Of a stretch of DNA of 64,000 nucleotides, positions 49,266 through 57,899 are shown piece after piece. The notes beneath the pieces were generated by a model, which was not told the origin of the DNA, made no database searches, and saw only the letters and a list, made by a program, of their open reading frames with translations. Numbering within the stretch: position 1 is the stretch's first letter; each line of letters opens with the position of its first letter. Where the stretch lies: the NCBI RefSeq assembly GCF_001667145.1, contig NZ_LZIF01000087.1, positions 62,001 to 126,000 of the forward strand, read 5' to 3'. The position numbers were made by a program, and so were the translations under genes. This stretch comes from Mycobacterium sp. 852002-51971_SCH5477799-a. GTDB taxonomy: Bacteria; Actinomycetota; Actinomycetes; Mycobacteriales; Mycobacteriaceae.

Positions 49266-49304
49266 GAAACTCCTTCGATCGTCAACAAAATTTAACCAAT
49301 CGCG

Positions 49305-49377
49305 AATATACAAACCCTTGACAAACAATAAGAGGTTAATGAGCGGTGAACGCGTGCCGCGCGCAAACACGTAGCAT
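49305..49377. promoter_or_regulatory. Divergent pstS2/pstB promoter with Pho-box-like repeat
   Basis: An AT-rich region between the divergent genes. The direct repeat GGTTAAT-GAGC-GGTGAAC (49334-49351) reads on the minus strand as GTTCACC-N4-ATTAACC, matching the RegX3/PHO-box pattern of 7-bp half sites spaced 11 bp apart. A TAGCAT hexamer (49372-49377) 20 bp to the right can be the pstB -10, 9 nt from the ATG. TATATT on the minus strand (complement of 49305-49310), 23 bp to the left, can be the pstS2 -10. Neither side has a good -35, so both promoters may depend on phosphate-responsive activation. Confidence 0.65.
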
Positions 49378-49386
49378 CGGTTGTCA

Positions 49387-50235
49387 ATGCGTCGCAAAGA
49401 ACGAATACCTGCCGCAGTTGCGGCTCCTGCCGCCGACGATGGCGGCCAACCGCTGCGCGCGGTCGACCTGACCCTGGGATTCGGCCCCAAGACAGTCCTC
49501 GAGCAGGTCAGCCTCGACTTCCCGGCCCGTTCCGTCACCACCCTGCTGGGCCCGACCGGCTCGGGCAAAACCACCTTCCTGCGCACCCTGAACCGGATGA
49601 ACGACAAGGTCTCCGGATTCCGGCACAGCGGTGATGTGCTGTTGGGCGGACGCACCATCTTCGCCGACCGCGACCTGATGGAGTTTCGCCGCAGCGTCGG
49701 CATGCTGTTCCAGCGTCCCAATCCGTTCCCGATGTCGATCATGGACAACGTGGTGGCCGGCGTGCGCGCTCACAAAATGGTGCCGCGCAGGGAGTTCAAA
49801 AACGTCGCCGAGGCCCGGCTCACCGAGGTCGGCCTCTGGGATGCGGTCAGGGATCGGCTCGGTGATTCACCATTCCGGCTCTCCGGTGGCCAGCAGCAGC
49901 TGTTGTGCCTGGCCCGCGCCCTTGCCGTCAACCCGGAGGTGCTGTTGCTCGACGAGCCCACCTCCTCGCTGGACCCGACCACAACCGAAAAGATCGAGGG
50001 GCTCATCCGATCACTCGCCGACCGGCTGACCGTGATCATGGTCACGCACGACCTCGCGCAGGCCGCCCGCACCGGCGACCGGACAGCCTTCTTTTTCGAG
50101 GGAAGGCTGGTCGAGGAGGGGCCGACCAAGCAGTTGTTCCTATCGCCGAAGCACGAGGAGACCGTCCGCTACTTCGCGCCGTTCCGGCCGGCCGAGGGCT
50201 CCTCGCACCCGGCCGGGGTCGCGGACAGTCACTAG
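49387..50235 (+). CDS. pstB: Phosphate ABC transporter ATPase PstB
   Basis: ATP-binding subunit of the phosphate importer (Rv0933-like), 282 residues. Walker [15 protein letters not shown]-loop [17 protein letters not shown] typical of PstB, signature [15 protein letters not shown], Walker [14 protein letters not shown] and switch His in MVTHDL are all present. The ATG at 49387 is preferred over a TTG at 49381. First gene of the plus-strand operon pstB-pstS-pstS-pstC-pstA. The usual LSGGQQQR has Leu instead of Arg, as in the M. tuberculosis relative. Confidence 0.95.
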   Translation: MRRKERIPAAVAAPAADDGGQPLRAVDLTLGFGPKTVLEQVSLDFPARSVTTLLGPTGSGKTTFLRTLNRMNDKVSGFRHSGDVLLGGRTIFADRDLMEFRRSVGMLFQRPNPFPMSIMDNVVAGVRAHKMVPRREFKNVAEARLTEVGLWDAVRDRLGDSPFRLSGGQQQLLCLARALAVNPEVLLLDEPTSSLDPTTTEKIEGLIRSLADRLTVIMVTHDLAQAARTGDRTAFFFEGRLVEEGPTKQLFLSPKHEETVRYFAPFRPAEGSSHPAGVADSH

Positions 50236-50265
50236 AGGGACCGCCGGACAAGAGGAAGCGAGGAC

Positions 50266-51390
50266 GTGAAGATTCGTCTGGGTACGCTGCTTGGCCTGGT
50301 GGCCATTGGGCCGCCGGCCCTGGGGATCGCAGCCTGCGGTTCGCAGGCCACAGGTGGTGCGGCGAGTACCGGGCCGACCGCCCGCAGCGTCGCGACGGCA
50401 CCGGCCACATCCACGATGGAGCTCTCGGAGACCGGCAGCACGCTGCTCTACCCGCTGTTCAGTGAGTGGGGCGCCGCCTATCGGGCGAAGTACCCGAACG
50501 TCACCGTCACCACCCAGGGCAGCGGCTCTGGCGCCGGGATCTCCCAGGTCGCGGCCGGGGCGGTCATCATCGGCGCTTCCGACGCCTACCTGTCCGAGGG
50601 CGACATGACCGCGCACAAGGGATTGATGAACATCGCGCTGACGATTTCGGCGCAGCAGGTCAACTACAACCTGCCCGGTGTCCATCAGCACCTCAAGCTC
50701 AACGGCAAGGTACTGGCCGCCATGTATCGGGGCGCCATCAAAACCTGGAACGACCCGCAGGTCGCCGGCATCAACCCCGGCCTGCAGCTCCCGGACACCC
50801 CGGTGGTTCCGCTGCACCGCTCCGACGGGTCCGGTAGCACGTTTCAGTTCACCCAGTACCTGTCCAAGCAGGACCCCGATGGTTGGGGCCGCTCGCCCGG
50901 TTTCGGCACTACCGTCGCCTTCCCGGCGGTGCCCGGCGCGCTGGGCGAAAACGGCGACGGTGCCATGGTGACCGGCTGCGCCGCGAACCCCGGCTGTGTG
51001 GCCTACACCAGCATCGGGTCGCTCGACGAGGCCGACCAGCACGGGCTGGGCGAGGCCAAGCTGGGCAACGCCTCCGGCAAATACCTGCTGCCCAAGGCCA
51101 AGAGCATTGCGGCCGCCGCCGCCGGCTCCGCCTCGAAAACCCCGGCGAACCAGGCGATCTCGCTGATCAACGGCCCGGCCGCGGACGGCTACCCGATCGT
51201 CAACTACGAGTACGCCATCGTCAACAGCGGGCAGAAGGACGCCGCCACCGCCCAGACCCTGCAGGCGTTCCTGCACTGGGCGATCACCGACGGCAACAAC
51301 GCCTCGTTCCTGGACAAGGTCCACTTCCAACCGCTGCCGGCCGAGGTGGCGAAGTCCTCGGACGCCCAGATCGCCAAGATCAGCGGATGA
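50266..51390 (+). CDS. pstS1: Phosphate-binding lipoprotein PstS1, first tandem copy
   Basis: Rv0934-like (38-kDa antigen) phosphate-binding lipoprotein, 374 residues, lipidated at about Cys24 (ALGIAACG). Conserved features are [33 protein letters not shown] and HRSDGSGSTFQF. In the last motif the second copy has SGDTF; M. tuberculosis PstS1 also has Asp here, a phosphate contact, so this copy may have altered affinity. The GTG at 50266 follows pstB by 30 bp. The C-terminal 90 residues are nearly identical to the next gene, pointing to recent duplication or gene conversion. Confidence 0.93.
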   Translation: MKIRLGTLLGLVAIGPPALGIAACGSQATGGAASTGPTARSVATAPATSTMELSETGSTLLYPLFSEWGAAYRAKYPNVTVTTQGSGSGAGISQVAAGAVIIGASDAYLSEGDMTAHKGLMNIALTISAQQVNYNLPGVHQHLKLNGKVLAAMYRGAIKTWNDPQVAGINPGLQLPDTPVVPLHRSDGSGSTFQFTQYLSKQDPDGWGRSPGFGTTVAFPAVPGALGENGDGAMVTGCAANPGCVAYTSIGSLDEADQHGLGEAKLGNASGKYLLPKAKSIAAAAAGSASKTPANQAISLINGPAADGYPIVNYEYAIVNSGQKDAATAQTLQAFLHWAITDGNNASFLDKVHFQPLPAEVAKSSDAQIAKISG

Positions 51391-51436
51391 GCACAGAAAT
51401 ACAAGGGACACAAAGGAAAAGGAAAAGGAGAAGACC

Positions 51437-52564
51437 GTGAAAGTTCGTATGAGCAGGTTGCTGGCTGCGGCGGCGACCGCACCCCTGGTGTTGGCCGCGG
51501 CTGCGTGTGGTTCGAACTCGCAGAACGGCGCGCCGAGTCAGGGTGGCGGCGGCGGCCCGGTCGCGACGACACCGGCGTCATCGCCGGTGACGCTGTCAGA
51601 GACCGGCAGCACGCTGCTGTACCCGTTGTTCAACCTGTGGGGCCCCGCCTACCACGACAAGTACAACAACGTCACGATCACCACCCAGGGCACCGGCTCG
51701 GGGACCGGGATCTCCCAGGCGGGGGCCGGGGCGGTCGCCATCGGCGCCTCCGACGCCTACCTGTCCGAGGGCGACATGGCCGCGCACAAGGGGCTGATGA
51801 ACATCGCGCTGGCGATCTCGGCGCAGCAGATCAACTACAACCTGCCCGGTGTCACCGAACACATCAAGCTCAACGGCAAGGTGCTGGCCGCCATGTACAA
51901 CGGCACCGTCAAAACCTGGAACGATCCGCAGATCGCCGGGCTGAACCCCGGCGTGAATCTGCCCGCCACGCCGGTGGTTCCGCTGCACCGCTCCGACGGC
52001 TCCGGTGACACCTTCCTGTTCACCCAGTACCTGTCCAAGCAGGACCCCGACGGCTGGGGGAAGTCACCCGGTTTCGGCACCACCGTCGCCTTCCCGACGG
52101 TGCCCGGCGCGCTGGGCGAGAACGGCAACGGCGGCATGGTGACCGGCTGCGCCGACACCCCGGGCTGCGTGGCCTACATCGGCATCAGCTTCCTCGACCA
52201 GGCCCAGCAGAAGGGGCTCGGCGAGGCGCAGCTGGCCAACGCCTCCGACAAGTACCTGCTGCCCGACGCCAAGAGCATTGCGGCCGCGGCGTCCGGCTTC
52301 GCCTCGAAAACCCCGGCGAATCAGGCGATCTCGCTGATCAACGGCCTGGCCGCGGACGGCTACCCGATCGTCAACTACGAGTACGCCATCGTCAACACGG
52401 GGCAGAAGGACGCCGCCACCGCCCAGACCCTGCAGGCGTTCCTGCACTGGGCGATCACCGACGGCAACAACGCCTCGTTCCTGGACAAGGTTCACTTCCA
52501 GCCGCTGCCGGCCGAGGTGGTGAAGTCCTCGGACGCCCAGATCGCCAAGATCAGCGGCCAGTAA
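51437..52564 (+). CDS. Phosphate-binding lipoprotein PstS1, second tandem copy
   Basis: A second 38-kDa-antigen-type lipoprotein, 375 residues, lipidated at about Cys24 (VLAAAACG). It is closer to M. tuberculosis PstS1 than the first copy in several places: [33 protein letters not shown]. An AG-rich 46-bp spacer with GGAAAAGGAG separates it from the first copy and supplies its ribosome binding site for the GTG at 51437. Two phosphate receptors in tandem could bind phosphate with different affinities or serve different growth states. Confidence 0.92.
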   Translation: MKVRMSRLLAAAATAPLVLAAAACGSNSQNGAPSQGGGGGPVATTPASSPVTLSETGSTLLYPLFNLWGPAYHDKYNNVTITTQGTGSGTGISQAGAGAVAIGASDAYLSEGDMAAHKGLMNIALAISAQQINYNLPGVTEHIKLNGKVLAAMYNGTVKTWNDPQIAGLNPGVNLPATPVVPLHRSDGSGDTFLFTQYLSKQDPDGWGKSPGFGTTVAFPTVPGALGENGNGGMVTGCADTPGCVAYIGISFLDQAQQKGLGEAQLANASDKYLLPDAKSIAAAASGFASKTPANQAISLINGLAADGYPIVNYEYAIVNTGQKDAATAQTLQAFLHWAITDGNNASFLDKVHFQPLPAEVVKSSDAQIAKISGQ

Positions 52565-52571
52565 GGATTCG

Positions 52572-53609
52572 GTGACCGACGTGATGGGGGGCGCGCTGCG
52601 GCGGATCCGCGGCGTGCGCCGCCCGGGCCTGGCCATCCGCTCCCTGGGTGCCGTGGGCGCGGTGGTTCCGCTGCTCGCGCTGGTGTTCGTGCTCGCAACC
52701 CTGCTGCTCGAGGCGCTGCCCGCGATCAGGGTCAACGGGCTGCACTTCTTCACCGGCACCGACTGGAACCCCGGCAACACGTATGGCGACGCCGTCGTCA
52801 CCCGTGGCGTCCGACATCCGGTCGGCGCCTACTACGGCGCGCTGCCGCTGATCGTCGGGACCCTGGCGACCTCGGCGATCGCCCTGATCATCGGGGTGCC
52901 GGTGTCGATCGGGGCGGCGCTGGTGATCGTGGAGCGGTTGCCGAAGCGTCTCGCGTCGGCCATCGGCATGGTGCTCGAACTGCTCGCCGGCATTCCCAGC
53001 GTCATCGTCGGCCTGTGGGGCGCGATGACGTTCGGGCCGTTCATCGCCCACTACGTGGCTCCGGTGATCGCCCGCAACGCCCCCGACGTGCCGGTGCTGA
53101 GCTACTTCCGCGGCAATACCGGCAACGGCGAGGGCTTGTTGGTGTCCGGCCTGGTGCTGGCGGTGATGGTCATTCCCATCATCGCCAGCACCACCCGTGA
53201 CCTGATCCGCCAGGTGCCGTTGTTGCCGCGCGAGGGTGCCGTCGCACTGGGAATGACCGACTGGGAGTGCGCGCGGCGGGTCACCCTGCCGTGGGTGTCG
53301 AGCGGCATCGTCGGCGCCGTCGTGCTCGGGCTCGGGCGCGCGTTGGGCGAGACGATGGCCGTCGCCATGGTGTCCGGCGCGGTGTTGGGCGCGATGCCCG
53401 CCAACATCTACGCGACGATGACCACCATCGCCGCCACCGTTGTGTCGCAGCTGGATTCGGCGATGACCGACTTCACCGACTTCGCGGTGAAGACCCTGGC
53501 CGAGGTCTCCCTGGTGCTGATGGTGATCACGTTGCTGACCAACATCGCGGCCCGCGCGATGGTGCGGCGGGTGTCGGGCACGGCACTGCCGGTGGGGCGG
53601 GGAGTCTGA
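52572..53609 (+). CDS. pstC: Phosphate ABC transporter permease PstC
   Basis: Integral membrane permease (Rv0935-like), 345 residues with about six helices. The first segment is [24 protein letters not shown], followed by the conserved periplasmic region ([18 protein letters not shown]) and the permease EAA-type loop [48 protein letters not shown]. The GTG at 52572 lies 7 bp after the preceding pstS stop. Pairs with PstA to form the channel. Confidence 0.94.
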   Translation: MTDVMGGALRRIRGVRRPGLAIRSLGAVGAVVPLLALVFVLATLLLEALPAIRVNGLHFFTGTDWNPGNTYGDAVVTRGVRHPVGAYYGALPLIVGTLATSAIALIIGVPVSIGAALVIVERLPKRLASAIGMVLELLAGIPSVIVGLWGAMTFGPFIAHYVAPVIARNAPDVPVLSYFRGNTGNGEGLLVSGLVLAVMVIPIIASTTRDLIRQVPLLPREGAVALGMTDWECARRVTLPWVSSGIVGAVVLGLGRALGETMAVAMVSGAVLGAMPANIYATMTTIAATVVSQLDSAMTDFTDFAVKTLAEVSLVLMVITLLTNIAARAMVRRVSGTALPVGRGV

Positions 53610-53610
53610 C

Positions 53611-54459
53611 GTGGTCGGTACCCGGCGCAAGGTCGTCAACGCGCTGTTCTGGGTCGCGTGCGTGTGCTGCCTGGCGGTGGTGGTCGTGCCGACACTGTGG
53701 ATGCTGATCGAGGTCGTCGGGCGCGCGTTACCGGTCTTCAAATGGAGTGTGTTGACCGAAAACACCCGCGGCAACGGTGGCGGGCTGCGCAACGCCATCG
53801 CCGGGACCGTCGTCGTCGGCGTCGGCGTCATGCTGGTCGGCGGCACCGTCAGCGTGTTGACCGGCATCTATCTCTCCGAATTCGCCGGTGGCAGAACGCG
53901 TTCCATTCTGCGCGGCGCCTACGAAATCCTGGCCGGCATCCCGTCGATCGTGCTCGGATACGTCGGCTATCTGGCGCTGGTGGTGAAGTTCGGCTGGGGG
54001 TTTTCCCTGGCGGCCGGGGTGCTGACGCTCTCGGCAATGAGCATTCCGTACATCGCCAAGGCCACCGAATCCGCGCTTGCCCAGGTGCCCACGTCCTACC
54101 GGGAAGGGGCGGAGGCGCTCGGGCTGCCGCTCGGTTGGACGCTGCGCAAGATCGTGCTCAAGTCGGCCATCCCGGGAATCGTCACGGGCCTGCTGGTGGC
54201 GCTCGCGCTGGCGGTCGGCGAGACGGCGCCGATGTTGTACACGGCGGGCTGGTCGAATTCGGTCCCGAGCGGAAAGCTCACCGACTCACCGGTCGGCTAT
54301 CTGACCTACCCGATCTGGACGTTCTACAACCTGCCCTCGAGGGCGGCTCGCGACCTGTCCTACGACGCGGCGTTCCTGCTGATCGTGTTCGTGCTGCTGC
54401 TGATCCTCCTCGGGCGCCTGATCACCTGGTTCGCGCGGCGGCACTCGGAGTCGCAGTGA
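53611..54459 (+). CDS. pstA: Phosphate ABC transporter permease PstA
   Basis: Second membrane permease of the importer (Rv0936-like), 282 residues. Helices begin with [26 protein letters not shown]; the EAA loop is [49 protein letters not shown], and [21 protein letters not shown] is the characteristic PstA C-terminus. The GTG at 53611 is 1 bp after the pstC stop. Last gene of the pst operon; it converges with the receiver gene at 54466, 6 bp away. Confidence 0.94.
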   Translation: MVGTRRKVVNALFWVACVCCLAVVVVPTLWMLIEVVGRALPVFKWSVLTENTRGNGGGLRNAIAGTVVVGVGVMLVGGTVSVLTGIYLSEFAGGRTRSILRGAYEILAGIPSIVLGYVGYLALVVKFGWGFSLAAGVLTLSAMSIPYIAKATESALAQVPTSYREGAEALGLPLGWTLRKIVLKSAIPGIVTGLLVALALAVGETAPMLYTAGWSNSVPSGKLTDSPVGYLTYPIWTFYNLPSRAARDLSYDAAFLLIVFVLLLILLGRLITWFARRHSESQ

Positions 54460-54465
54460 CCCCGG

Positions 54466-54915
54466 CTAGGCGCCGTTGCCCGGCAACCGCACGACCTGGA
54501 CGAAGAACTCGTCGATCTGCCGGACGGCCTTCATGAATTGGTCCAGGTCAACGGGTTTGGTGACGTAGGCGTTGGCGTGCAACTTGTAGCTCTTGAGGAT
54601 GTCCTCCTCCGCCGAGGAGGTGGTGAGCACCACGACCGGGATGCGCGCCAGGTCGGGGTCGGACTTGACCTTCTCCAGTAGCTGGCGGCCATCGTATTTG
54701 GGCAGATTCAGGTCGAGCAGGATCAGGTCGGGCCGCGGCGCGTCGGCGAACTCGCCGCGCCGGTAAAGGTAATTGAGGCCTTCCTCCCCGTCATGGGCGA
54801 CGTGGAGCCTGTTCTTGAGCTTGTTGTGCTCGAACGCTTCTCGCGTGATGAGCTCGTCGCCCGGGTCGTCCTCGACGAGCAGGATGTCGATTGCTCTGCC
54901 TTCCGGCGTGGTCAT
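54466..54915 (-). CDS. Single-domain response regulator (Rcp1/CheY-like)
   Basis: A 149-residue stand-alone receiver: acidic pair VEDDPGD (15-21), phosphoacceptor Asp68 in LILLDLNLPKYDG, VVLTTSS with the conserved Thr, and YVTKPVDLDQF with the Lys and Pro. No output domain. The LPKYDG and NAYVTKP blocks are those of Rcp1-type regulators, which accept phosphate from phytochrome-like kinases. Its ATG overlaps the kinase stop codon by 4 bp. It is the third gene of the operon phosphatase, kinase, receiver. Confidence 0.92.
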   Translation of the reverse strand: MTTPEGRAIDILLVEDDPGDELITREAFEHNKLKNRLHVAHDGEEGLNYLYRRGEFADAPRPDLILLDLNLPKYDGRQLLEKVKSDPDLARIPVVVLTTSSAEEDILKSYKLHANAYVTKPVDLDQFMKAVRQIDEFFVQVVRLPGNGA

Positions 54916-56513
54916 TGATGCGCTCCTTCCAAAGCAACCGAGTCTGCTTCGTCGACGGGTTCGGGCATGGGAAGGGTGAATTCGAATCGGGTCCCCTCGG
55001 TGTAGGACGTGTCGATCCGGACGGTGCCGCCGTGATGCTCGATGATCTTCTTGACCAGTGCCAGGCCTACTCCGGTGCCGGCGTACACATCCCGGCCGTG
55101 CAGCCGCTGGAAGATCACGAAGACCTTGTCGGAGAATTCCTCCGGGATGCCGATGCCATTGTCGGCCACACTCAGCAGCCATTCGCGGTCATGGATGCCG
55201 GTCCCGGGCGCGCATTCGATGACGATGCGGGGCCGACGGTCCTTGTGCCGGAACTTGATTGCGTTGCCGATCAAGTTCTGCCACAGCATCGTCAACAGCA
55301 TGGGATCCCCGACGATCTGCGGCAGCGGCTGCGCCGGGCGGACGATTTGGGCATCCGTTTCCTCAACCGCGACGGCCAGGTTGGCCAGGCCGGCATCGAG
55401 CGTCGCGTCGAGCTGCACCTCGGTTTCGGTGGTGCCCAGCCGGCCGACCCGGGAGAAGGTGAGCAGGTCGTTGATCAGCGCCTGCATGCGCTTGGCGCCG
55501 TCGACCGCGAACCCGATGTATTCGATGCCGCGCTCGTCGAGCTTGTCGGCGTACCGGCGCTCCAGCAGCTGGCAGAACGAGGCGACCTTGCGCAGCGGCT
55601 CCTGCAGGTCATGGGAGGCGACGTAGGCGAACTGCTCGAGTTCGGTGTTGGAGCGGCGCAATTCGGCGGTCTGCTCGTCCAGCTGCTCCTGCGCCAACCG
55701 CGACGCCGCGAGTTCCTCGACGATGCGCTTGCGCATGTCCTCCACGTCGATCGCCATCTTGCGGATGTCCCTGGGCCGCCGCGGAGGCGAGATCGTCTCC
55801 TCGAAATTGCCCTCGGTTATCCGCCGGCAGGACGCGGCCAGCGCCGCGATCGGCCGGGTGATCACGGCTCGACTGAGCAGCCCCAGCACCAGGGCCGCCC
55901 CGATGACGATCAGCACCGTGCTACCCAGCACCCAATCGCGCCAGCCGTTGAACTCGTTGAGCTCGTCGATGGCCGCCGCAGAAGCCGTCGCCAGGTGGGT
56001 GTTCTGCGTGTCGAAAAGCTCACGCAGATGGTCGAATTTGACCTTGCCCATGTCGGCCGTGCCGGGGCTGAGATAGGTCGGCGTCTTGGGAGCCACGCGG
56101 GCGATCAGTGCCTCGGCATAGTTTGTCCGCCAGTCGGCGGCGGCGGCCTCCACCGCGTCCAGGTCGGCCATGAGCTCCGCGCGCCCGCCGACCAGACGCC
56201 GAACCTCGTCGGCCGCAGCCTGTTCGGCGCGCTGCCCGTCGTAATACGGCGCGAGGAACTGCCGGTCGGCGGCCATCAGGTAGCCCCGCATGCCCGTCTC
56301 CTGGTCACGCAGAGCCGCCTGCAAGCGCGCAGCGGCGACGCGCGCCGGCTGAATGTTCTGGGCCATCTGGCGCGCCACCTCGTCGGTGCGGTGCAGCAAC
56401 ACGGCGCCGGCCAGCGCCCCGACGAGCACCGTTACGCCCATGACCCACAGCACCAACGCCAGCCATCCCCGCACGGTGAGATCCGTGAGCCGAGACGCAC
56501 GCGACGCGATCAC
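54912..56513 (-). CDS. CHASE3-domain sensor histidine kinase
   Basis: A 533-residue membrane kinase. One membrane segment at about 17-41 precedes a CHASE3-like extracellular domain (QETGMRGYLMAADRQFLAPYYDG, residues 71-93), and a second at about 195-220 leads to HAMP. A coiled-coil-prone stretch (LAQEQLDEQTAELRRSNTELEQF) leads to the phosphoacceptor box YVASHDLQEPLRKVASF (His301). The HATPase domain has NLIGNAIKFRHKD, DNGIGIPEEF and GTGVGLALVKKIIEHHGG. The SHDLQEPLR box is typical of kinases that pair with Rcp1-type single receivers, encoded just downstream with a 4-bp overlap. Starts with a 4-bp overlap to the upstream phosphatase gene. Confidence 0.92.
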   Translation of the reverse strand: MIASRASRLTDLTVRGWLALVLWVMGVTVLVGALAGAVLLHRTDEVARQMAQNIQPARVAAARLQAALRDQETGMRGYLMAADRQFLAPYYDGQRAEQAAADEVRRLVGGRAELMADLDAVEAAAADWRTNYAEALIARVAPKTPTYLSPGTADMGKVKFDHLRELFDTQNTHLATASAAAIDELNEFNGWRDWVLGSTVLIVIGAALVLGLLSRAVITRPIAALAASCRRITEGNFEETISPPRRPRDIRKMAIDVEDMRKRIVEELAASRLAQEQLDEQTAELRRSNTELEQFAYVASHDLQEPLRKVASFCQLLERRYADKLDERGIEYIGFAVDGAKRMQALINDLLTFSRVGRLGTTETEVQLDATLDAGLANLAVAVEETDAQIVRPAQPLPQIVGDPMLLTMLWQNLIGNAIKFRHKDRRPRIVIECAPGTGIHDREWLLSVADNGIGIPEEFSDKVFVIFQRLHGRDVYAGTGVGLALVKKIIEHHGGTVRIDTSYTEGTRFEFTLPMPEPVDEADSVALEGAHQ

Positions 56514-57700
56514 TTGATAGTCCTTTCGATGCGCAGAACGGCGATGTCATCGGTCAGACCGCCGCGTGGCTGGGCGAGCGTCTGGGCACCGTTGATGAGC
56601 GCGTCGACGAACGCGGGGCCGGGCTGATCCGCGTGCGCGCGGGCCAGGGCAAGCAAGCCGTCCTCGCCGAGACGTTGCGTGCCCTCTCCCGAATATCCCT
56701 CGAAGAGTCCGTCGGTCAGCAAGAGCAGGGCACACCCGGTGGGCAGGTCCAGCTCCTCGGACGGCCAATCGCCGGCGTGCAGGCCCAGCGCCGGGCCACC
56801 GGCCGGCTCGTGCCATTGGACGGTTCCCCCGGCCTGCACCAACATCCCGGGATGGCCGGCGCGGATGACGCTCACCCGCGGGCTGCCGGGCGAGATCTCG
56901 AGACTGAGCACTGTCGCGAAGATTCCGGTATCGGTTCGTTCCGAATACAAGACCCGCTCGAGCTGGCGCATCCGTTCGACGCCGTGCACACCGGCGAAGG
57001 TGAGCGCGCGAAACGCGATCCGCAATGCCGCGCCCAGCGCCGCCTCGTGCGGACCGTGCCCGGCGACGTCGCCGATCAGGACGTGCACGACTCGGTCGGT
57101 CGTCTGGATGACGTCGTAGAAGTCTCCGCACAGCAACGCGTCTTCGCGGCTCGGCCGGTACCGGGCGACGATGTCGACGCCCGGGTTGTCCAGCAGCAGC
57201 GGTGAGGGCAGCAGGCCCCGTTCCAGCAACGCGTTCTCCCGGGCCCGCAACTGCGTCGCGTGCAGATCGGCGGCGATGAGTTCGGCGCGCTTGCGCTCGA
57301 TGGCGTACAGCAGCGCTCGGCGCAACATCTCCGGCTCGACCCGGCCCTTGACCAGGTAGTCCTGGGCGCCGGCGGCCACCGCCGAAGCCCCGAAATACTC
57401 GTCGTTCAGTCCGGTCAGCACCACGATCGGCACGGTGGCGTCGAGGTTGGCGATGCGGTTGAGCGCGTCGATCCCGCTGGCGTCGGGCAGGTGCAGATCC
57501 AGCAGCACGCAGTCGGGCCGGGCGGACTCCAGCTCGCGTTCGGCGTGGGCCATCGACTTCGCCCACACCACCTCGATGTTGGCGACCGCGTCGGTGATCA
57601 GGTCTTCCACCAGCACCGCGTCGGCGCGGTCGTCCTCGACCAACAGCAACGACAGTGACTGCCAACTTGCCGTCGGGGTCACAGGAGCGCGCACGGGCAT
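56510..57700 (-). CDS. Receiver-coupled SpoIIE/PP2C phosphatase (RsbU-like)
   Basis: A 396-residue regulator. The N-terminal receiver (residues 15-135) shows LLVEDDRADAVLV, phosphoacceptor Asp68 in CVLLDLHLPDASG, VVLTGLND and DYLVKGR. A helical linker leads to a PP2C-SpoIIE domain (about 185-390) with CGDFYDVIQ, IGDVAGHGPHEA, the AGHPGMLVQ block and LLLLTDGLFEG, ending GGLTDDIAVLRIE with the metal-binding Asp pair. Such proteins dephosphorylate anti-anti-sigma factors in partner switching; none is encoded here. ATG at 57700. First gene of the three-gene signalling operon; all overlaps are 4 bp. Confidence 0.92.
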   Translation of the reverse strand: MPVRAPVTPTASWQSLSLLLVEDDRADAVLVEDLITDAVANIEVVWAKSMAHAERELESARPDCVLLDLHLPDASGIDALNRIANLDATVPIVVLTGLNDEYFGASAVAAGAQDYLVKGRVEPEMLRRALLYAIERKRAELIAADLHATQLRARENALLERGLLPSPLLLDNPGVDIVARYRPSREDALLCGDFYDVIQTTDRVVHVLIGDVAGHGPHEAALGAALRIAFRALTFAGVHGVERMRQLERVLYSERTDTGIFATVLSLEISPGSPRVSVIRAGHPGMLVQAGGTVQWHEPAGGPALGLHAGDWPSEELDLPTGCALLLLTDGLFEGYSGEGTQRLGEDGLLALARAHADQPGPAFVDALINGAQTLAQPRGGLTDDIAVLRIERTIK

Positions 57701-57826
57701 CAAATCCCGGCCAGCTGTGGACGGACATCAGAAGGCACGTTCTGCACTGCGGACCCCTTTGCCGCGATAAGGCCTTTTGTGACAGTGGTCGGACGTATGT
57801 CGGTGACTGTTTACCGATCGTCGGTG

Positions 57827-57848
57827 TGCACTTCACGCACCGAGTGCA
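57827..57848. promoter_or_regulatory. Inverted repeat upstream of the phosphatase-kinase operon
   Basis: TGCACT (57827-57832) and AGTGCA (57843-57848) with a 10-bp spacer form an interrupted palindrome in the 199-bp region between the signalling operon start (57700) and the fadE25 stop (57900). The position, 127-148 bp upstream of the operon start, is compatible with an operator. No clear -35/-10 pair can be assigned. Confidence 0.35.
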
Positions 57849-57899
57849 GATCCTAAGCGGTGCGGCTCGACTCTTCGCAACAGCATCGCCGAAAAACCA

